Below, piece by piece: positions 13,301 through 23,528 of a stretch of DNA of 64,000 bases. Source of the DNA: Oryzias latipes. Its lineage: Eukaryota; Chordata; Actinopteri; Beloniformes; Adrianichthyidae. Made by a program: the position numbers and the translations under genes. Where the stretch lies: assembly GCF_002234675.1 (NCBI RefSeq), contig NC_019876.2, forward strand, positions 15,002,829 through 15,066,828. Direction: 5' to 3'. Below the pieces are notes generated by a model. The model saw only the letters and a program-made list of their open reading frames with translations, had not been told where the DNA came from and did no database searches. The first letter of the stretch is position 1; each line of letters starts with the position of its first letter.

Positions 13301-16300
13301 TCTGAGTGCAAAGGGTCCTACTGAGTACTAACATGAGTAAATCCAATCAAAGCTATATTTCACTTTTTGTATGACAGTAATACCAAACGTTTTATACAGT
13401 GAGCCGCGCTCTCAACTGAAAAAAGTCTCCAGAGGATTAACAGAAAACAATTGACAGTAACTGTAACTGAATCCTTTCTGACAAGCAGCCATACCCGAAA
13501 GCGGTCCCGATTGTTTGACAGAAAAACCTAAAGAAGATTGCAAATTCAAAACTCCCTCAGCAATTTTATGAAGAGAACACAGTAGGGTTTATGGGGAGAG
13601 AAAACTTCTCCAATGGTTGTTTAAGCCAAAATGGGGACTTTTTTTTGAGGAAGTTCCACCTTAAACCTCTATAAATAGCTTGTGAAAAGAGAACCAAAGG
13701 CCCTGCTAGGTTGAAGATGTGATACTTTCGGAGTGCCAGGGCTCTTGTTTAGACCATTTCCCTATTGTGTTACTAGGTACTTGTTTAAGCTGTCACCTGT
13801 CACATTTAACCACAGCAGCAAAAGGGCTCATCAAACGGACCTTTGCACGCCACTGTTCAATCTCACGCTAAAATCTCTCCAGGTTTGCAAATGGGATGCA
13901 GCTCTGCATAGGATTTGCATTGAAGCATGCAGTAAATAGGGCTCATACTCAGTTCATAAAAAGAAATGCAAATTGTCATCCAACACAAAGAAAAAGTCAT
14001 TGAAAAATTTCACTTCAAACAAGCAACAAAATCCTCAAAAATTGGTGCACTTTGTAGGGACTGAAACGTGAGCTTTCAGATGGTTTACCACGAACAACAA
14101 GCAGCTCTGTATATAAGCTGCAAACAAAACAAAAAAAAAGCCGAAGCCACGAGTGCTCTGGTTTAGTTATGAATCAACCCTGACATTTGCAGTTAAATTA
14201 GAAATGACGCGACGGAGCCGCTGTAAAACGTTAATAACACTTTCTATAAAATGCTTATTTGAAAGCGTGATCAAGGCAGAGCGGCGTGGTCCAAATGTGC
14301 TGCACTGAGAACAACAGCTATAAAGTTTTCATGAGATGAAACTCAGAATAAATGGGGAAAAAGTGCTTACTCTGAGATCCAATGATTTGATTATCAAAAG
14401 CACATGAGGGATTACACCATTGACTGTATATGAGAACTGGACCGAGTGAGTGGGATGTCACCCATAGAAAATGGATTGTGCCTATGTGTGGTCTCCGGGC
14501 GAAAAATGGGCAAATCTGCACAGAACACACAGGTGGGCTGCAAGAATGATCAAAGTTGTGGACCACTCAATGATCCTGTAGAGCAAAAATAGTCATGCAT
14601 TTTATATCTTTGGGCATGCTGTACACGACAAGTCGTAGTGAACACTTATACAACACGCAAGGGTGAGTACCGGTAAGCGGGAAGTAGGTGAGACGCAGGT
14701 GTGTCGTGCAAATGTTTGATTGTTTTTCAAACCCCCGAAGTTTATGCATTGCACAATGAGCCTGTTAGTGTGGCTAACGATAGCGGTGCGTTTATTTGTT
14801 TGTCCCTTGCACACAGCCTGGCTGTGGAGTGTAGTCTGTGTGGGCGTCATACCCTGTGGGTGCAGGATTCCGTAAGGAGCCAGTACGCGCACCTTACTAA
14901 TGACCAGAGTGTGATGTACGGGAACTGTACCCCTATATCACCTGTACATCACCATTGTGTGTAACTAAAGTCAGCGTCACACAGCCACTACATACAATTT
15001 ATGCATTTTGCCCAGATAGAAATTGGTCATACATGAATATAGGTAGAAAAAAGTGAGAAAAGTTGTGGTCTTTACGTGAAATTTGCACATATGTATCACG
15101 AATAAACCACACCACAAACACGTAGATCAACATGGAGCATGAACTGTGCGTGATTATTGGGCTGTTAATATGCAATTCATTAGTGATTTGTGCGTCAATT
15201 AGGTCATTTGATCTTGATATGTGTGCTATATACACGATATAAAAGTTATACATCAGTCATAAATGTGTGATAAGTGTGGTAGACACACGTGGAATAGTCA
15301 TGAAAAGCTATAGATCTGCAAAGGCATCTAGCAAAAAAACCACAAACAATTGTGAAAGATTTACGTAATTTATTACGTATAAACGACATAAAACTGCATA
15401 AACTGCGTAATTCTCAACCGAAAAAAAAATTTGAACGGCTCAAAACCAAATTTACGTAAAGACTCGTCGGCTGAAACCATCGACGGACATCTGTGGACAT
15501 CGATGAATGACGAATCCAAGAAACACCTATGAATTATGTGTCACGCAATTATCACCGAAGACCAAAATTTCACACGTGAAAAATGTACGTAGTGGCTGTG
15601 TGACACAGCCTTTACATTATCCCCAGGAATACATTTACCACACAATCGTAGGTTCCATTGTCATAGCGGGTCAACCCTTGTACGGTTGCTTGTGACCAAG
15701 GTATTACTTTCATTCGCCGTTTTGACTGATGTCATCCGTAAGCAGTGATTTGTCTAGAACAGTCTAAGTCAATGTTTGTATGGCAACCACTCTTGCCAGT
15801 CAGGAGTGAGCTTGTTGGAAAGCCACACCCCTACCACTTGAAAGCAGGAGAATCTGTCAATGAACGTTTAACGTGAGACCCCATCCTGTTATTGAGGCAT
15901 CTGATTGGTCAGTTTACATCTTGATTAATTTACACACCAGAGACAAATATAATGAAATAGAAATTAGGATTACCAAGGCCATATTTAAAAAAAGTATCAT
16001 AGCAAGAATGGCTTTTCTTACAAATATAATGAGTAATAACTGCTTATTTATCAATAAAAGTCTATGGGAGTTTGGCTTCCTGGTACCAGTGGGTACTTTC
16101 TGTTTGGAATGCCAGGGGGGAGGGGTCACTTTGTCCAGTTCCCATATACAGTATGTGTTATGTAATATATGCATTATGCAAACAGGTTGTGACCCCTTTT
16201 TCCCACATCAGTTGGAGTCTAAAACCCTGAGCGAGCGATGGAGGAGGCAGACGCTGCGACTGGGTCAGGTGGATTTGACCATTTCCTTGAAGTACAATCC

Positions 16301-19300
16301 CCACCCGCTGGAACCGCCCAGCTCCTCTGTCCAACAGCTGCCCCTTTTCGGTGTACCCATTGAAAAAGTCGCACAGTGAGTCCCCAGCATGTTTTTCTTT
16401 CACATTCTTCAAAAAACATGCATTTTTCTTCTGAAAAGCCCCAAACCCCTGAAACCAAAAGATGTTTATAAGGTTTTTTTTTTAAAAACCGGGGTCAGAA
16501 GAGTGGTGTGACAGGAAGCAGAGAAAATCGGAAACTGTTTGATCAAATGGGTGGAGAGAGTATTTTGAACGGGTTGGATCCTCTGTCAGACAGGAGGGAG
16601 TGCTTGTTCCTCATGTGGTGCGATGCTGCGTGGAGGAAGTGGAGAGGAGAGGCATGCAAGAGGTGGGAATCTACAGAATCTCGGGAACCAGCAGTGATGT
16701 CAACTTTCTCAAAGCAGCTTTCAACAGCAGTAAGGAAACACGCACTGTCATCTAGAGACCGTGTCCCACAGACAAATTGGTACATATTGCACATATGGAA
16801 ATTGGTGATGTGTGAATATACAGAGAAAAAGTGAAACTTTCCCATGAATGAACCAAGTTAAAACCACAGAATAACACGTAAATCAGCGTAAAATGCAAAT
16901 CGTGGCCAAAATGTGTGCGTCAATGATGCAACTTAGCGTAAAAACGTATAAATTACATACATACTGTATATCACACATGTATCACAAAAAAAACAAAAAT
17001 TCATACGTGGAAAATGCGCAAAATGTATGTAGTGGCTGTGTGACGGCCTTGAAAAGGGGTGGAGATCTGGGGAGCTTCCCACGTCTTTTAAATTCCCACC
17101 CCGATCATCCTTTGATCTATTTTTAAAGCGTTCCCAGTTTTAATTATTTTTGGCCAAAATCAACAATCAAAGTGTCGTTTTCTAGGACATAGTTTCTGCA
17201 GAGCGGCAGGAGTTCATTACAAATTTACTTCTGAGTTGTGGGCGGGACTGTTGGCGTGAAGCAAACCCGCCCCCCTTTCCCTCCCCATCGTTGAGAGCTC
17301 TCTGTTTACACGCTCTCCTTCCTTCCTTTCTGCTTCCCTCTCCCTTACACCCCCAAGCTACCGGTGCAACAAAAATCGCTAGCAACGTTGGAAGCATCCA
17401 GCCGTACAGTTTTGAGTAAGATACCAGCCCGGACGAGGAAAACAAAGATGTACATGGATTTAGTCGTCTTGTCGTGAGCTTGTGGCGCGCCCAGTGCATT
17501 GTTTACGTCACAAACACAATTTTTTTCAAACAGCATTTTTTTGTCTGCTCCTGATTCACAATGATCATCAGAAAAAGGCCACAAGAACATACAAACACAA
17601 AATCAGAATGGGTCTTTACATTTTGTTTTTGTAAATCATCTAGTAATTTCGATTGACTTGTTGTTTGCTGACATTTTAAAGATTGTCTTTTTTGTCGGTT
17701 TTGAATAAAATCGACTTCCCTGTTGGTTGTGGGCAGATCTGCGGGAAGCCGTTAGCAGACTGAGAAATGCAGAAGTGAACTCCGTCTCCGGGGTCCTCAA
17801 GTTGTACCTCAGAGAACTGCCTGAGCCGCTCATCCCCGCAGAGCTGTTTCAGAGTCTGGCAGAAAGCCTGAGTAAGAACAACAGAACCCACCACAAAACA
17901 GTCCACACACAGGAGCAGTGAAACGAACCGCCTAAACGAATGAACCACATACGGATCAAAAAGATGAAAGAGCGGGAGCCAGTCAGAGTGGGTGGGAGAG
18001 GTGCGGATTTTAGGGAGAAAACATATTTCAAAGTTGGATAATTTTTGGAAGAAAATCTATATGATGGTCAGATCTAAATCATGCTCAAACAAGCAGATGT
18101 TTCCAAGCGGTCGGGTCCATTTTAGACAGTGAAGGGTAAAAGCAAACTGAACTATTCTAATTCTAATCAGTCTAGCCCAGGAGTGTCCAAAACCAGGCCT
18201 CGAGGGCCTGCCTCCTGCTGCTTTTCCAAATATCTTGCCCGAAATGCTGTTAATTAGCTGGATCAAGTGTGTTCAGCCAATAAGGAGCTTCAATGACAGG
18301 TTGGATGGAAAACATGCTGGACACCGGCCCTCAACGCCTGGATTCTGAGAGCCCTGTTCTAATCCAATCCAATAGTGGTATTCCACAAGGAGAGCTAGAG
18401 AGGAGTGTAAATTGACCTCAGCCCAATATCAATGCCTCTTTAGTGTACTATAAGGAATGGGGGTCAGCACTGACGGGACTCTTCTAAAGCCTTATTTCCA
18501 CTGAGCGGTCTGGTCCGGTGCGGTTTAGACCGATTGCATCATAGTAGTGCAACTACAGCAAAAGCTAAGTTCAAACAAGGAGATCATCCAACAGCTCATT
18601 GTTTTCCCGCTTTGCTTTTGGTACTTCGTAGCCATTTTTCTAATCAACGGGGGCCCAAAAGCGGTACGGTTTGCTACGGCTTAATGGGTCCATTTTATAA
18701 TGGCAACACTCAAAATACCGGACCGGACCTCTCAATGAAAACAAGGTTTTATTGACCTCAGAGCCAAACAACCAGAAATAGATTTTTTTTTTTGGGACTT
18801 ACGTGCACCATGGGCCACGAAAAAGATTTATCAGGACAGATTTGCCGCATACACACCTGTCAAAAGGTCTAAAAACGTTTGGAAAGACCTTTATTTTTTT
18901 TATTTTTTATTTTTTATTTTTTTAACTTGTCCTGTCCAACAGCTGGGCAGACAGATGAGAGCTGACAGCCTCTTGTGTTGGACATATTTTACTTTAACAA
19001 TAGGGGTTATTAATCTTCATACCAGAGGTATGTCTGAATAAACCCCTTGTCAAAAGGTCTAAAAAGGTTTGGAAACACCTTTAACATATAACTTGTTGGT
19101 CTGTGGAGTTGACTATAGTGACTAGCCTATAGTGAATGTCCATTTTTTCTATGGGCATGCTCCAGGCGACAAGTCGCACTGAACACTTAAACAACACAAA
19201 AGCGCAATTAAGAGTGAAGTAGGTGAGACGCAGATCTTTCCTTTTTTCATCACAGTGTGCAAGCGGCCCGCAGGTGCTGTTCAATTGATAAGTGATTGTT

Positions 19301-22300
19301 ATAAATGAAGAAATTAGACAGAGTGTCGCTTGTGTGGACATCCTTCAGGTGTCCTATGTGCACTTACATTTCACCTTCACATCATGCAGCATTTGCTCGT
19401 GATCAGTTAGGAGAAATCTTACCAACAACTAGTGTGTGGCGTGAAGGACACCGTACGACAGCACGTCATGAGTCCGGCTTCTAACCTCACAAATAGTTCA
19501 CAATACTTTTTCCCACAAGCACAATGGTACGTTCCATTTTCAAGACGAAGGTGGCTCTACAAGCCTTTAACTGATAGACACACCTGCGCTCCCCTTAGGA
19601 CGTGGCTGCTCCTCCACAAGCAGCAGACAACTACGGAGCCCGTGTCCAGACATTAAAAAACTAAAATATATCTCGTTCCCACAGATTAATATCTTCTTCC
19701 CACAAATCAATATCTTGTTCGCACAACATAATATTCCGTTCCCACAAGATAATATTCTGTTCCCTCGAAACACTATTTCGTTCCCTCGAAATAATGAATT
19801 TGTGCGAACAGAAAAATTATTCACGTCATAAGTCATTCAAAAAACCCGGATATGCTCTCCGTCCGGCCGCAAAAACCACTTTCAGCAGTAACTTCCGTGT
19901 CTCTGTGACCCGCAGTCGTGCAAGAAAGGAAAAAGAAAAACAAGAATGATCAATTTATTATTGTCTCAATGAATATAAGAAAAACATCATAAGATTTATG
20001 ATACCTAGGGTTGCTGCTTTGCCACACAATTTCCCGGACATAGCTCCTACTAGTTCCGCCGCGGAGCTCTTTTGCTTGTCATGCCGGCATTCGGGTAGCT
20101 GACTGGCCGGTAGACAGACAGCCAGCTGATATTGTAGTTTAGGGTCGAATAGGAATAATAATATTCAGGACTTGTCTTTTATTAACATACTCTTTAGCAG
20201 TCGCTTTACAATTGAAGGCTAGTCGGCTACATGCTAACTATGTGGGAATGAAATAGTATTCCGAGGGAACGGAATAATATCTTGTGGGAACTGAATATTA
20301 TTTCGTGCGAACAAGATATTAATTTGTGGGACTGAGATTAATTTTAGTTTTTTAATGTCAGGACACGGGCTCCGTAGAAACAGCAGCAGCAGGTCTACAA
20401 CCTGCAGCTCTGCGGCCACATGTGGCTCTTCGACCCCTCCATGTGGCGGTTTAAAACAAATAAAATATTTGTATTTTAAAATGTAAGTACGTAGTAATCT
20501 TAAAAGAGTAAACTAACTTAAGCCCAAAACAACTCACAAGTTGTGCTAAAACATTTTGATCGTGTCTATATATACACAATCAAAATCAAATCAAAATTTT
20601 GAAAGGGAGTCATCTAAAACTCTTTCAAAAGCTGTAAACTTTTTAAAATTCAAATAAAAAAAGGATATTTTGTCTTTAAATTCACGTGTTATTTATACCA
20701 AAAAGAGTAGTTCATTTAAAGGTATTCTAAAAGTTACAATAACACAAATCAGTGTCTCATTTTTCTAAAGGTTGAAGTCAGACTTTTGTGGCTCCTTTTG
20801 GGTTGTGATCAGTGAGAAATCGACCTGAAGGACTCTAGAAGTGTTAAGGGATGCAGAATCCTCTCTGGGCTAAAACCTTGTCATTGTTGGTGAGATCACA
20901 TTTGAACAAAAGGGAAAGTTCTGGCACTCGTTGTCTTCACTTAAACGTTTCTAGACATCTGAATCCAGCCTTGCAGATAGTAAAAGTGGGTTTTTGGTGA
21001 AAAGAGACAAATTAGAGCATAGAGCCAATAGAGCATAGAGCCAATTTAAAGCATAGAGAACCTATTGGGTTCTCACCTCTGATTTGTCCTTGAAGGTAAA
21101 GTTGGAAAAACAGAAATGATCCAAACGTATTTCTGAAACAGTGAAGCTTCACTGACTGCAACACAAATTGTCTGTTTGAGTTGTGTATATGTAGAGTTTG
21201 ACACCTTGTGTTTGTGGATCCTTCATAAGAGATCCAGGATGAGAACTCTCGGCAGGCCTCCATGCTGTCGCTGCTGCGGTCCTGTCCCCACGCCAACCAG
21301 CACACCTTCCTGTACCTCATGCATCACTTGCAACGGTTTGTTGCGCTTCTTCTTTCATTGACTAGTTTGGTTAACAAGTGTCATGGTGGTTACTGGTTCC
21401 ACTCCTCTACAGCTCTTGCTTGATCTTTTTTAACACTTTTTTTTTCTCAGAGTTGCAGAAATGCAAGACTTCAACAAAATGACTTTGATGAACTTGGCTA
21501 CAGTTTTTGGTCCAAGTCTGTTACGCCCCCCAGTGGCTGGACTGAACGGGGCCTCTCTGGACATTTCCCACGAGGTGGTCGTCCAGGTCAGCCAAAACAC
21601 ACCAAACCCAGTCTGTTCTTTACGGTACAGCAGTTAACAAAAAATAAAACAAGCAAATAGCATGAAATTATGAGATAACAGTTACACCTTTACAAGAATA
21701 AAGTCGTGTAGTTCTGCTTACATTTTACCAGAATAAACCAGTAAAAATATTAGGAAAAAAGTTGAATATTTTACCAGAATAAGGTTGTAAAATGATGGGA
21801 AAAACGTCAAATATTTTACAAGAATAAAGCAGTAAAATTGTGAGTAAAAAAGTTTAAATTTTAACAGAATAAAGTAGTAGATTTATGAGAAAAAAGTTAC
21901 AAATTTGATAGAATAAAGTAGTAAACTTATGTTTAAATTTGACCAGAATAAAGGATAAGGTTATGAGAAAAGAAAGGAAATCTTACTATAATAAAGTTAT
22001 AAAATTATGAGATAAAAGTTGACATTTTACCAGAATAAAGTCGTAAAATTATGTGAAAAACTTCAAATATTTTACCAATATAAAGCAGTAAAATTATGAG
22101 AACATTTTTTTAATTTTAACAGAATAAAGTCATAAAATTGCGAGAAAACAGTCAAAAGTTTAACCACAATGAAGCAGTAAAATTGAGAAAAAATTGAAAT
22201 TTTAACAATATAAAGTTGTAATTTTTTTAAAAGTCATACAATTATATAGCAAAATTATGAAAATGGATTGTCATATATGCACACATATTAATTTTTTAAT

Positions 22301-23355
22301 GGTGACCCAAATTCTCTTTTGTAGTTTTTCATTCCTTTAAGATAAAACCTATAGGACAAAAACAAGTCTTTTTAGTTCTGCTTACTTTTTAAAATGAAAA
22401 AAAAACTGCTTTTTTTAATTTTTATTTTATTTGCTGTCATTATACTACATCATCAGATAACTTTATTTAAAAATAAAAAAACTAAATTTTGCTTCCAGAA
22501 CAGCTCTGCATGTTTTTGTCAGTGACAAAAACAAACAAACCAATAGATATTGTTACAGAAATGACAAAATGCTTTTATCTTTAAATAAAAACAAAACAAA
22601 AAAAAATATGAAAGAGAAATAATGAATACGTGAGGATTTATTTTGTGTTAGATTTACACTGTTCAGCCTTTCATAATAAAGCTCAATGATTTTTCTTTAT
22701 TCCACTTTGGATTTCCCCTTTGGTAAAAGTAGTACACTTGAAGTTTATTTTATTGAGTATACTTCCGTATAAGTAAAGCAAGTATACTACAGACTGTGTA
22801 TGTGTAGTGTAGGAAGTATATTAACTTACTACTTCATTAAACTAAATTGAAACATTTTAAATGTATATATAGCAGCATTCAAAAACTAAACTTCAAGTAT
22901 ACCGCCTCACTTTTGAGTAGAGTAAGAATAATTGTAGCACACTTTTTTTAGTACACTACTCTTTGATAAGGCTTTGCTTTAGATCAGTTGCGATGATGTT
23001 GCTAATGTGAACACACCACTTACTTTTTTAATGTTCATGCATCCAGAAAACTACTCCCTTTTTGGCTGTTTCAAACAGGAAGTGGAACGTCTTGGTTTTG
23101 GTTTCAGAGAAATCGTTCCACCTTTGCTTTTTACACAACAGGCAGCTCAGAAATGAAATGTTTTCTATAAAAAAAAAGTTGAAAGAACAGTTGCCAGAAG
23201 CGTCCTCTGCTTCCCGCGTGAGCACGCTCTGTGTGTTTGTGTGCGCTCAGGTCCAGGTGGTTCTCTGCTACCTTCAGTGCAACAACCTCCCCGAGGCCCA
23301 GACGTCTCTGCCGCACGACGACGCGGACGACGAAGACGAGACCACCCACATGTGA
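1332..23355 (+). CDS. abr-like: BCR/ABR-family Rho GEF/GAP, 21 coding exons
   Basis: The predicted 836-residue cytosolic protein has a DH-PH module (family role: activates Rho GTPases), a C2 domain and a RhoGAP domain (family role: inactivates Rac/Cdc42). Exons: 1332-1383, 1485-1591, 2711-2812, 5801-6022, 7695-7802, 7879-7933, 8013-8065, 8151-8288, 8410-8531, 8613-8769, 8851-8970, 9558-9633, 11464-11676, 11792-11889, 12032-12133, 16212-16375, 16590-16729, 17737-17871, 21230-21335, 21451-21586, 23251-23355. Every junction is GT-AG and phase-consistent, and the total of 2511 nt is a multiple of three. The length is close to ABR and far below BCR, and the BCR oligomerisation/kinase region is absent. 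Identity to ABR and BCR appears only moderate, so I read it as a diverged paralogue rather than the abr orthologue. The weakest junctions are the donors at 11677 and 21336. Large introns, mainly 12133-16212 and 17871-21230, hold repeats listed separately. Confidence 0.9.
2065..2470 (+). repeat. Dispersed repeat family B, copy 1
   Basis: This copy shares CACTTCCAATGAAAAGTC-like and TGGATGGCG-like blocks with copies at 8995-9480, 32700-33235 and 40920-41200 (same strand) and 6540-7015 and 28010-28315 (opposite strand). It is a degenerate, probably non-autonomous DNA element with no coding capacity. It sits in intron 2 of the abr-like gene. Confidence 0.5.
2873..3217. mobile_element. hAT-like MITE
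   Basis: The 345-bp segment begins AGGGTGTAAC and ends GTTACACCCCT, so the ends are inverted repeats of the type seen in many fish hAT-derived elements. It has no coding capacity and no clear target duplication. It lies in intron 3 of abr-like. Confidence 0.5.
3280..3475 (-). mobile_element. tRNA-derived SINE fragment
   Basis: Read on the minus strand it has a box-A-like TGGTAGAGTGTCC and a box-B-like GAGTTCAATGCC, then ACTCGGCC-type body sequence reading as a common fish SINE. It is truncated and diverged. Confidence 0.5.
6540..7015 (-). repeat. Dispersed repeat family B, inverted copy
   Basis: This is similar to 28010-28315 in the same orientation and to the + copies of family B. Shared landmarks are CAGGCTTTTTCTTTCACAGC and CTGATTGGTCAAAGTTC. 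It lies in intron 4 of abr-like. Confidence 0.5.
8410..9633 (+). other. abr-like: Exons 9-12: pleckstrin-homology domain of abr-like
   Basis: Residues about 280-437 carry the PH fold that follows DH in Dbl proteins. The block SVRHLFLYTDLLLCTRFKH is the counterpart of LRHVFLFTDLLLCTKLKK, and YRFSWYLPLAGL that of YDCKWYIPLTDL. A lysine/arginine-rich helix (ARNKKKMEELELML) and the closing segment LYELEEWRENI match the family's final PH helix (YERAEWRENI). Introns here are short, 78 to 587 bp. Confidence 0.87.
8995..9480 (+). repeat. Dispersed repeat family B copy
   Basis: It fills most of intron 11 of abr-like. It shares CCACTTCCAACGAAAAGTCT and CACCAAGCCTCTTCCAACT with the copy at 32700-33235. 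A short fragment of the same family (CACTTCCAATGAAGAGTCT) is also at 11925-11945. Confidence 0.5.
9825..10275 (+). repeat. Repeat family C, copy 1
   Basis: It is nearly collinear with 12140-12520: both carry ATAATTGACTATTGCTGACA, GGAGAGACAGACA and GGTCAGTGCCAATTGTGTG. The two direct copies lie 2.3 kb apart in introns 12 and 15 of the same gene. No coding capacity is visible. Confidence 0.6.
10790..11080 (+). repeat. Dispersed repeat family A copy
   Basis: It carries GTGAATCAGGAACAG and AAACAGAGAGCTCTCAG, which recur at 31845-32460, 39105-39490 and 57840-58250 (+) and at 17125-17560, 38050-38340 and 59945-60240 (-). This makes it the most frequent family in the window. No coding region is seen. 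Confidence 0.55.
11464..12133 (+). other. abr-like: Exons 13-15: C2 domain of abr-like
   Basis: Residues about 438-575 align with the BCR/ABR C2 region. GVKPLSLCVLRARQGL corresponds to GLYGFLNVIVHSATGF, and VYVCVEVDGFEFYDR to LYCTLEVDSFGYFVN. SLNPHWDQELSFQVDGAQSM corresponds to AEPNWNEEFEIELEGSQTL. Exon 13 ends at a weak donor (ACG/GTGGCC) at 11676, chosen because it is the one that restores phase and homology with exon 14. The acidic calcium-binding loops are poorly conserved, as in the rest of the family. Confidence 0.82.
12140..12520 (+). repeat. Repeat family C, copy 2
   Basis: This is the partner of the copy at 9825-10275, with the same order of landmarks and small indels. It starts within a few bases of the exon 15 donor, so the intron begins almost directly with repeat sequence. 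Confidence 0.6.
12545..12745 (-). repeat. Dispersed repeat family G copy
   Basis: It contains ATATAGCGCTTTTCTACCTT and TCAGTGTCTTGCCCAAGGAC, which read as a widespread fish repeat. Related copies lie at 40300-40505 (same orientation) and 61640-61840 (opposite). Confidence 0.5.
12746..14414. other. Intron 15 sequence without recognisable features
   Basis: No exon, no strong open frame and no clear repeat could be recognised apart from short oligo-A runs. It is part of the 4.1-kb intron between exons 15 and 16 of abr-like. Confidence 0.4.
14415..15855 (+). mobile_element. Nested transposon stack
   Basis: The outer element (family F) appears split. Its left end at 14415-14475 (ATTGACTGTATATGAGAACT) and right end at about 15760-15855 (ATGGCAACCACTCTTGCCAG) match the uninterrupted copy at 55510-55800. 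Between them is family D, also seen at about 19140-19520 and inverted at about 47000-47570. Inside that, 14968-15612 has inverted ends CACACAGCCACTAC / GTAGTGGCTGTGTG, a palindromic MITE. Confidence 0.5.
16755..17045 (+). mobile_element. MITE copy ending GTAGTGGCTGTGTG
   Basis: Its right end repeats the terminal sequence of the MITE at 14968-15612, and its left part resembles that element's left arm (GAAATTGGTNATNNNTGAAT). It lies just downstream of exon 17, which ends at 16729. Confidence 0.45.
17125..17560 (-). repeat. Dispersed repeat family A, inverted copy
   Basis: It contains GAGAGCTCTCTGTTTACACG and CTGCTCCTGATTCACAATG, the reverse complements of family A landmarks. It occupies much of intron 17 of abr-like. 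Confidence 0.55.
18175..18365. mobile_element. Palindromic MITE (GGCCTCGAGGGCC type)
   Basis: It has CAGGAGTGTCCAAAACCAGG near one end and a diverged inverted counterpart near the other, with GTGTTCAGCC in the middle. This is the usual look of a common fish hAT-derived short element. It lies in intron 18 of abr-like. Confidence 0.4.
19140..19520 (+). repeat. Repeat family D copy
   Basis: It shares ACAAGTCGCACTGAACACTT and GAAGTAGGTGAGACGCAG with the block at 14620-14700. It directly precedes the TIR element at 19632. Confidence 0.45.
19632..20379. mobile_element. TIR element with subterminal repeat arrays
   Basis: The two ends are inverted repeats of about 145 bp, beginning CTACGGAGCCCGTGTCC and continuing GACATTAAAAAACTAAAAT. 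Each arm is a row of diverged units of about 20-25 bp of the form TTCCCACAAGATAATATT. The 750-bp element has no transposase frame, so it must be non-autonomous. Its superfamily was not recognised and the target duplication is unclear. It lies in intron 18 of abr-like. Confidence 0.7.
21640..22260 (+). repeat. Degenerate minisatellite with AATAAA in many units
   Basis: About 11-13 diverged units of roughly 45-60 bp read as (A)GAATAAAGTNGTAAAATTATGAGAAAAAAGT plus a short AT-rich spacer. It lies in the last intron of abr-like, between exons 20 and 21, with the AATAAA hexamers in the sense direction. Confidence 0.7.
22690..22960. repeat. Inverted-repeat AGTATACTT element
   Basis: Motifs such as GAGTATACTT, AAGTATACTAC and AGTACACTACT recur on both strands over about 270 bp, resembling a short palindromic fish element. 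Boundaries are uncertain. Confidence 0.35.
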
Positions 23356-23405
23356 GGCCACCATCTGCGTGGGGGCTGGACAGGAGATCCAAGCAGTGTG
23401 TGGAC

Positions 23406-23411
23406 AATAAA
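23406..23411 (+). terminator. Poly(A) signal of abr-like
   Basis: A canonical AATAAA lies 50 nt after the stop codon, followed by T-rich sequence. This implies a very short 3'UTR. A transposon begins at about 23529, just beyond. Confidence 0.6.
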
Positions 23412-23528
23412 GTATTTATTCAGAACAGTAGAAGGCTTTTTGACTCTTTTTTTTTTGTACAAAACAATATGCTGTTTTTGTATTTATAGAAGATTAGGCA
23501 AAAATAGTGTTTTCTTCACTGTAGGGCA

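Larger units (their letters stand above)
16212..23355 (+). other. abr-like: Exons 16-21: RhoGAP domain and C-terminus of abr-like
   Basis: Residues about 620-815 form a complete RhoGAP domain. The start LFGVPIEKV is followed by the catalytic arginine-finger motif EVGIYRISG, with the arginine at about residue 659. Then come LKLYLRELPEPL and the asparagine-containing motif NLATVFGPSLLRP. All catalytic hallmarks are kept, so GAP activity is expected. The last exon starts like ABR (QVQVLLYYLQ; here VQVVLCYLQ) but ends in an acidic stretch and TTHM instead of the FSTDV/FSTEV terminus that binds PDZ domains in ABR and BCR. Confidence 0.9.
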
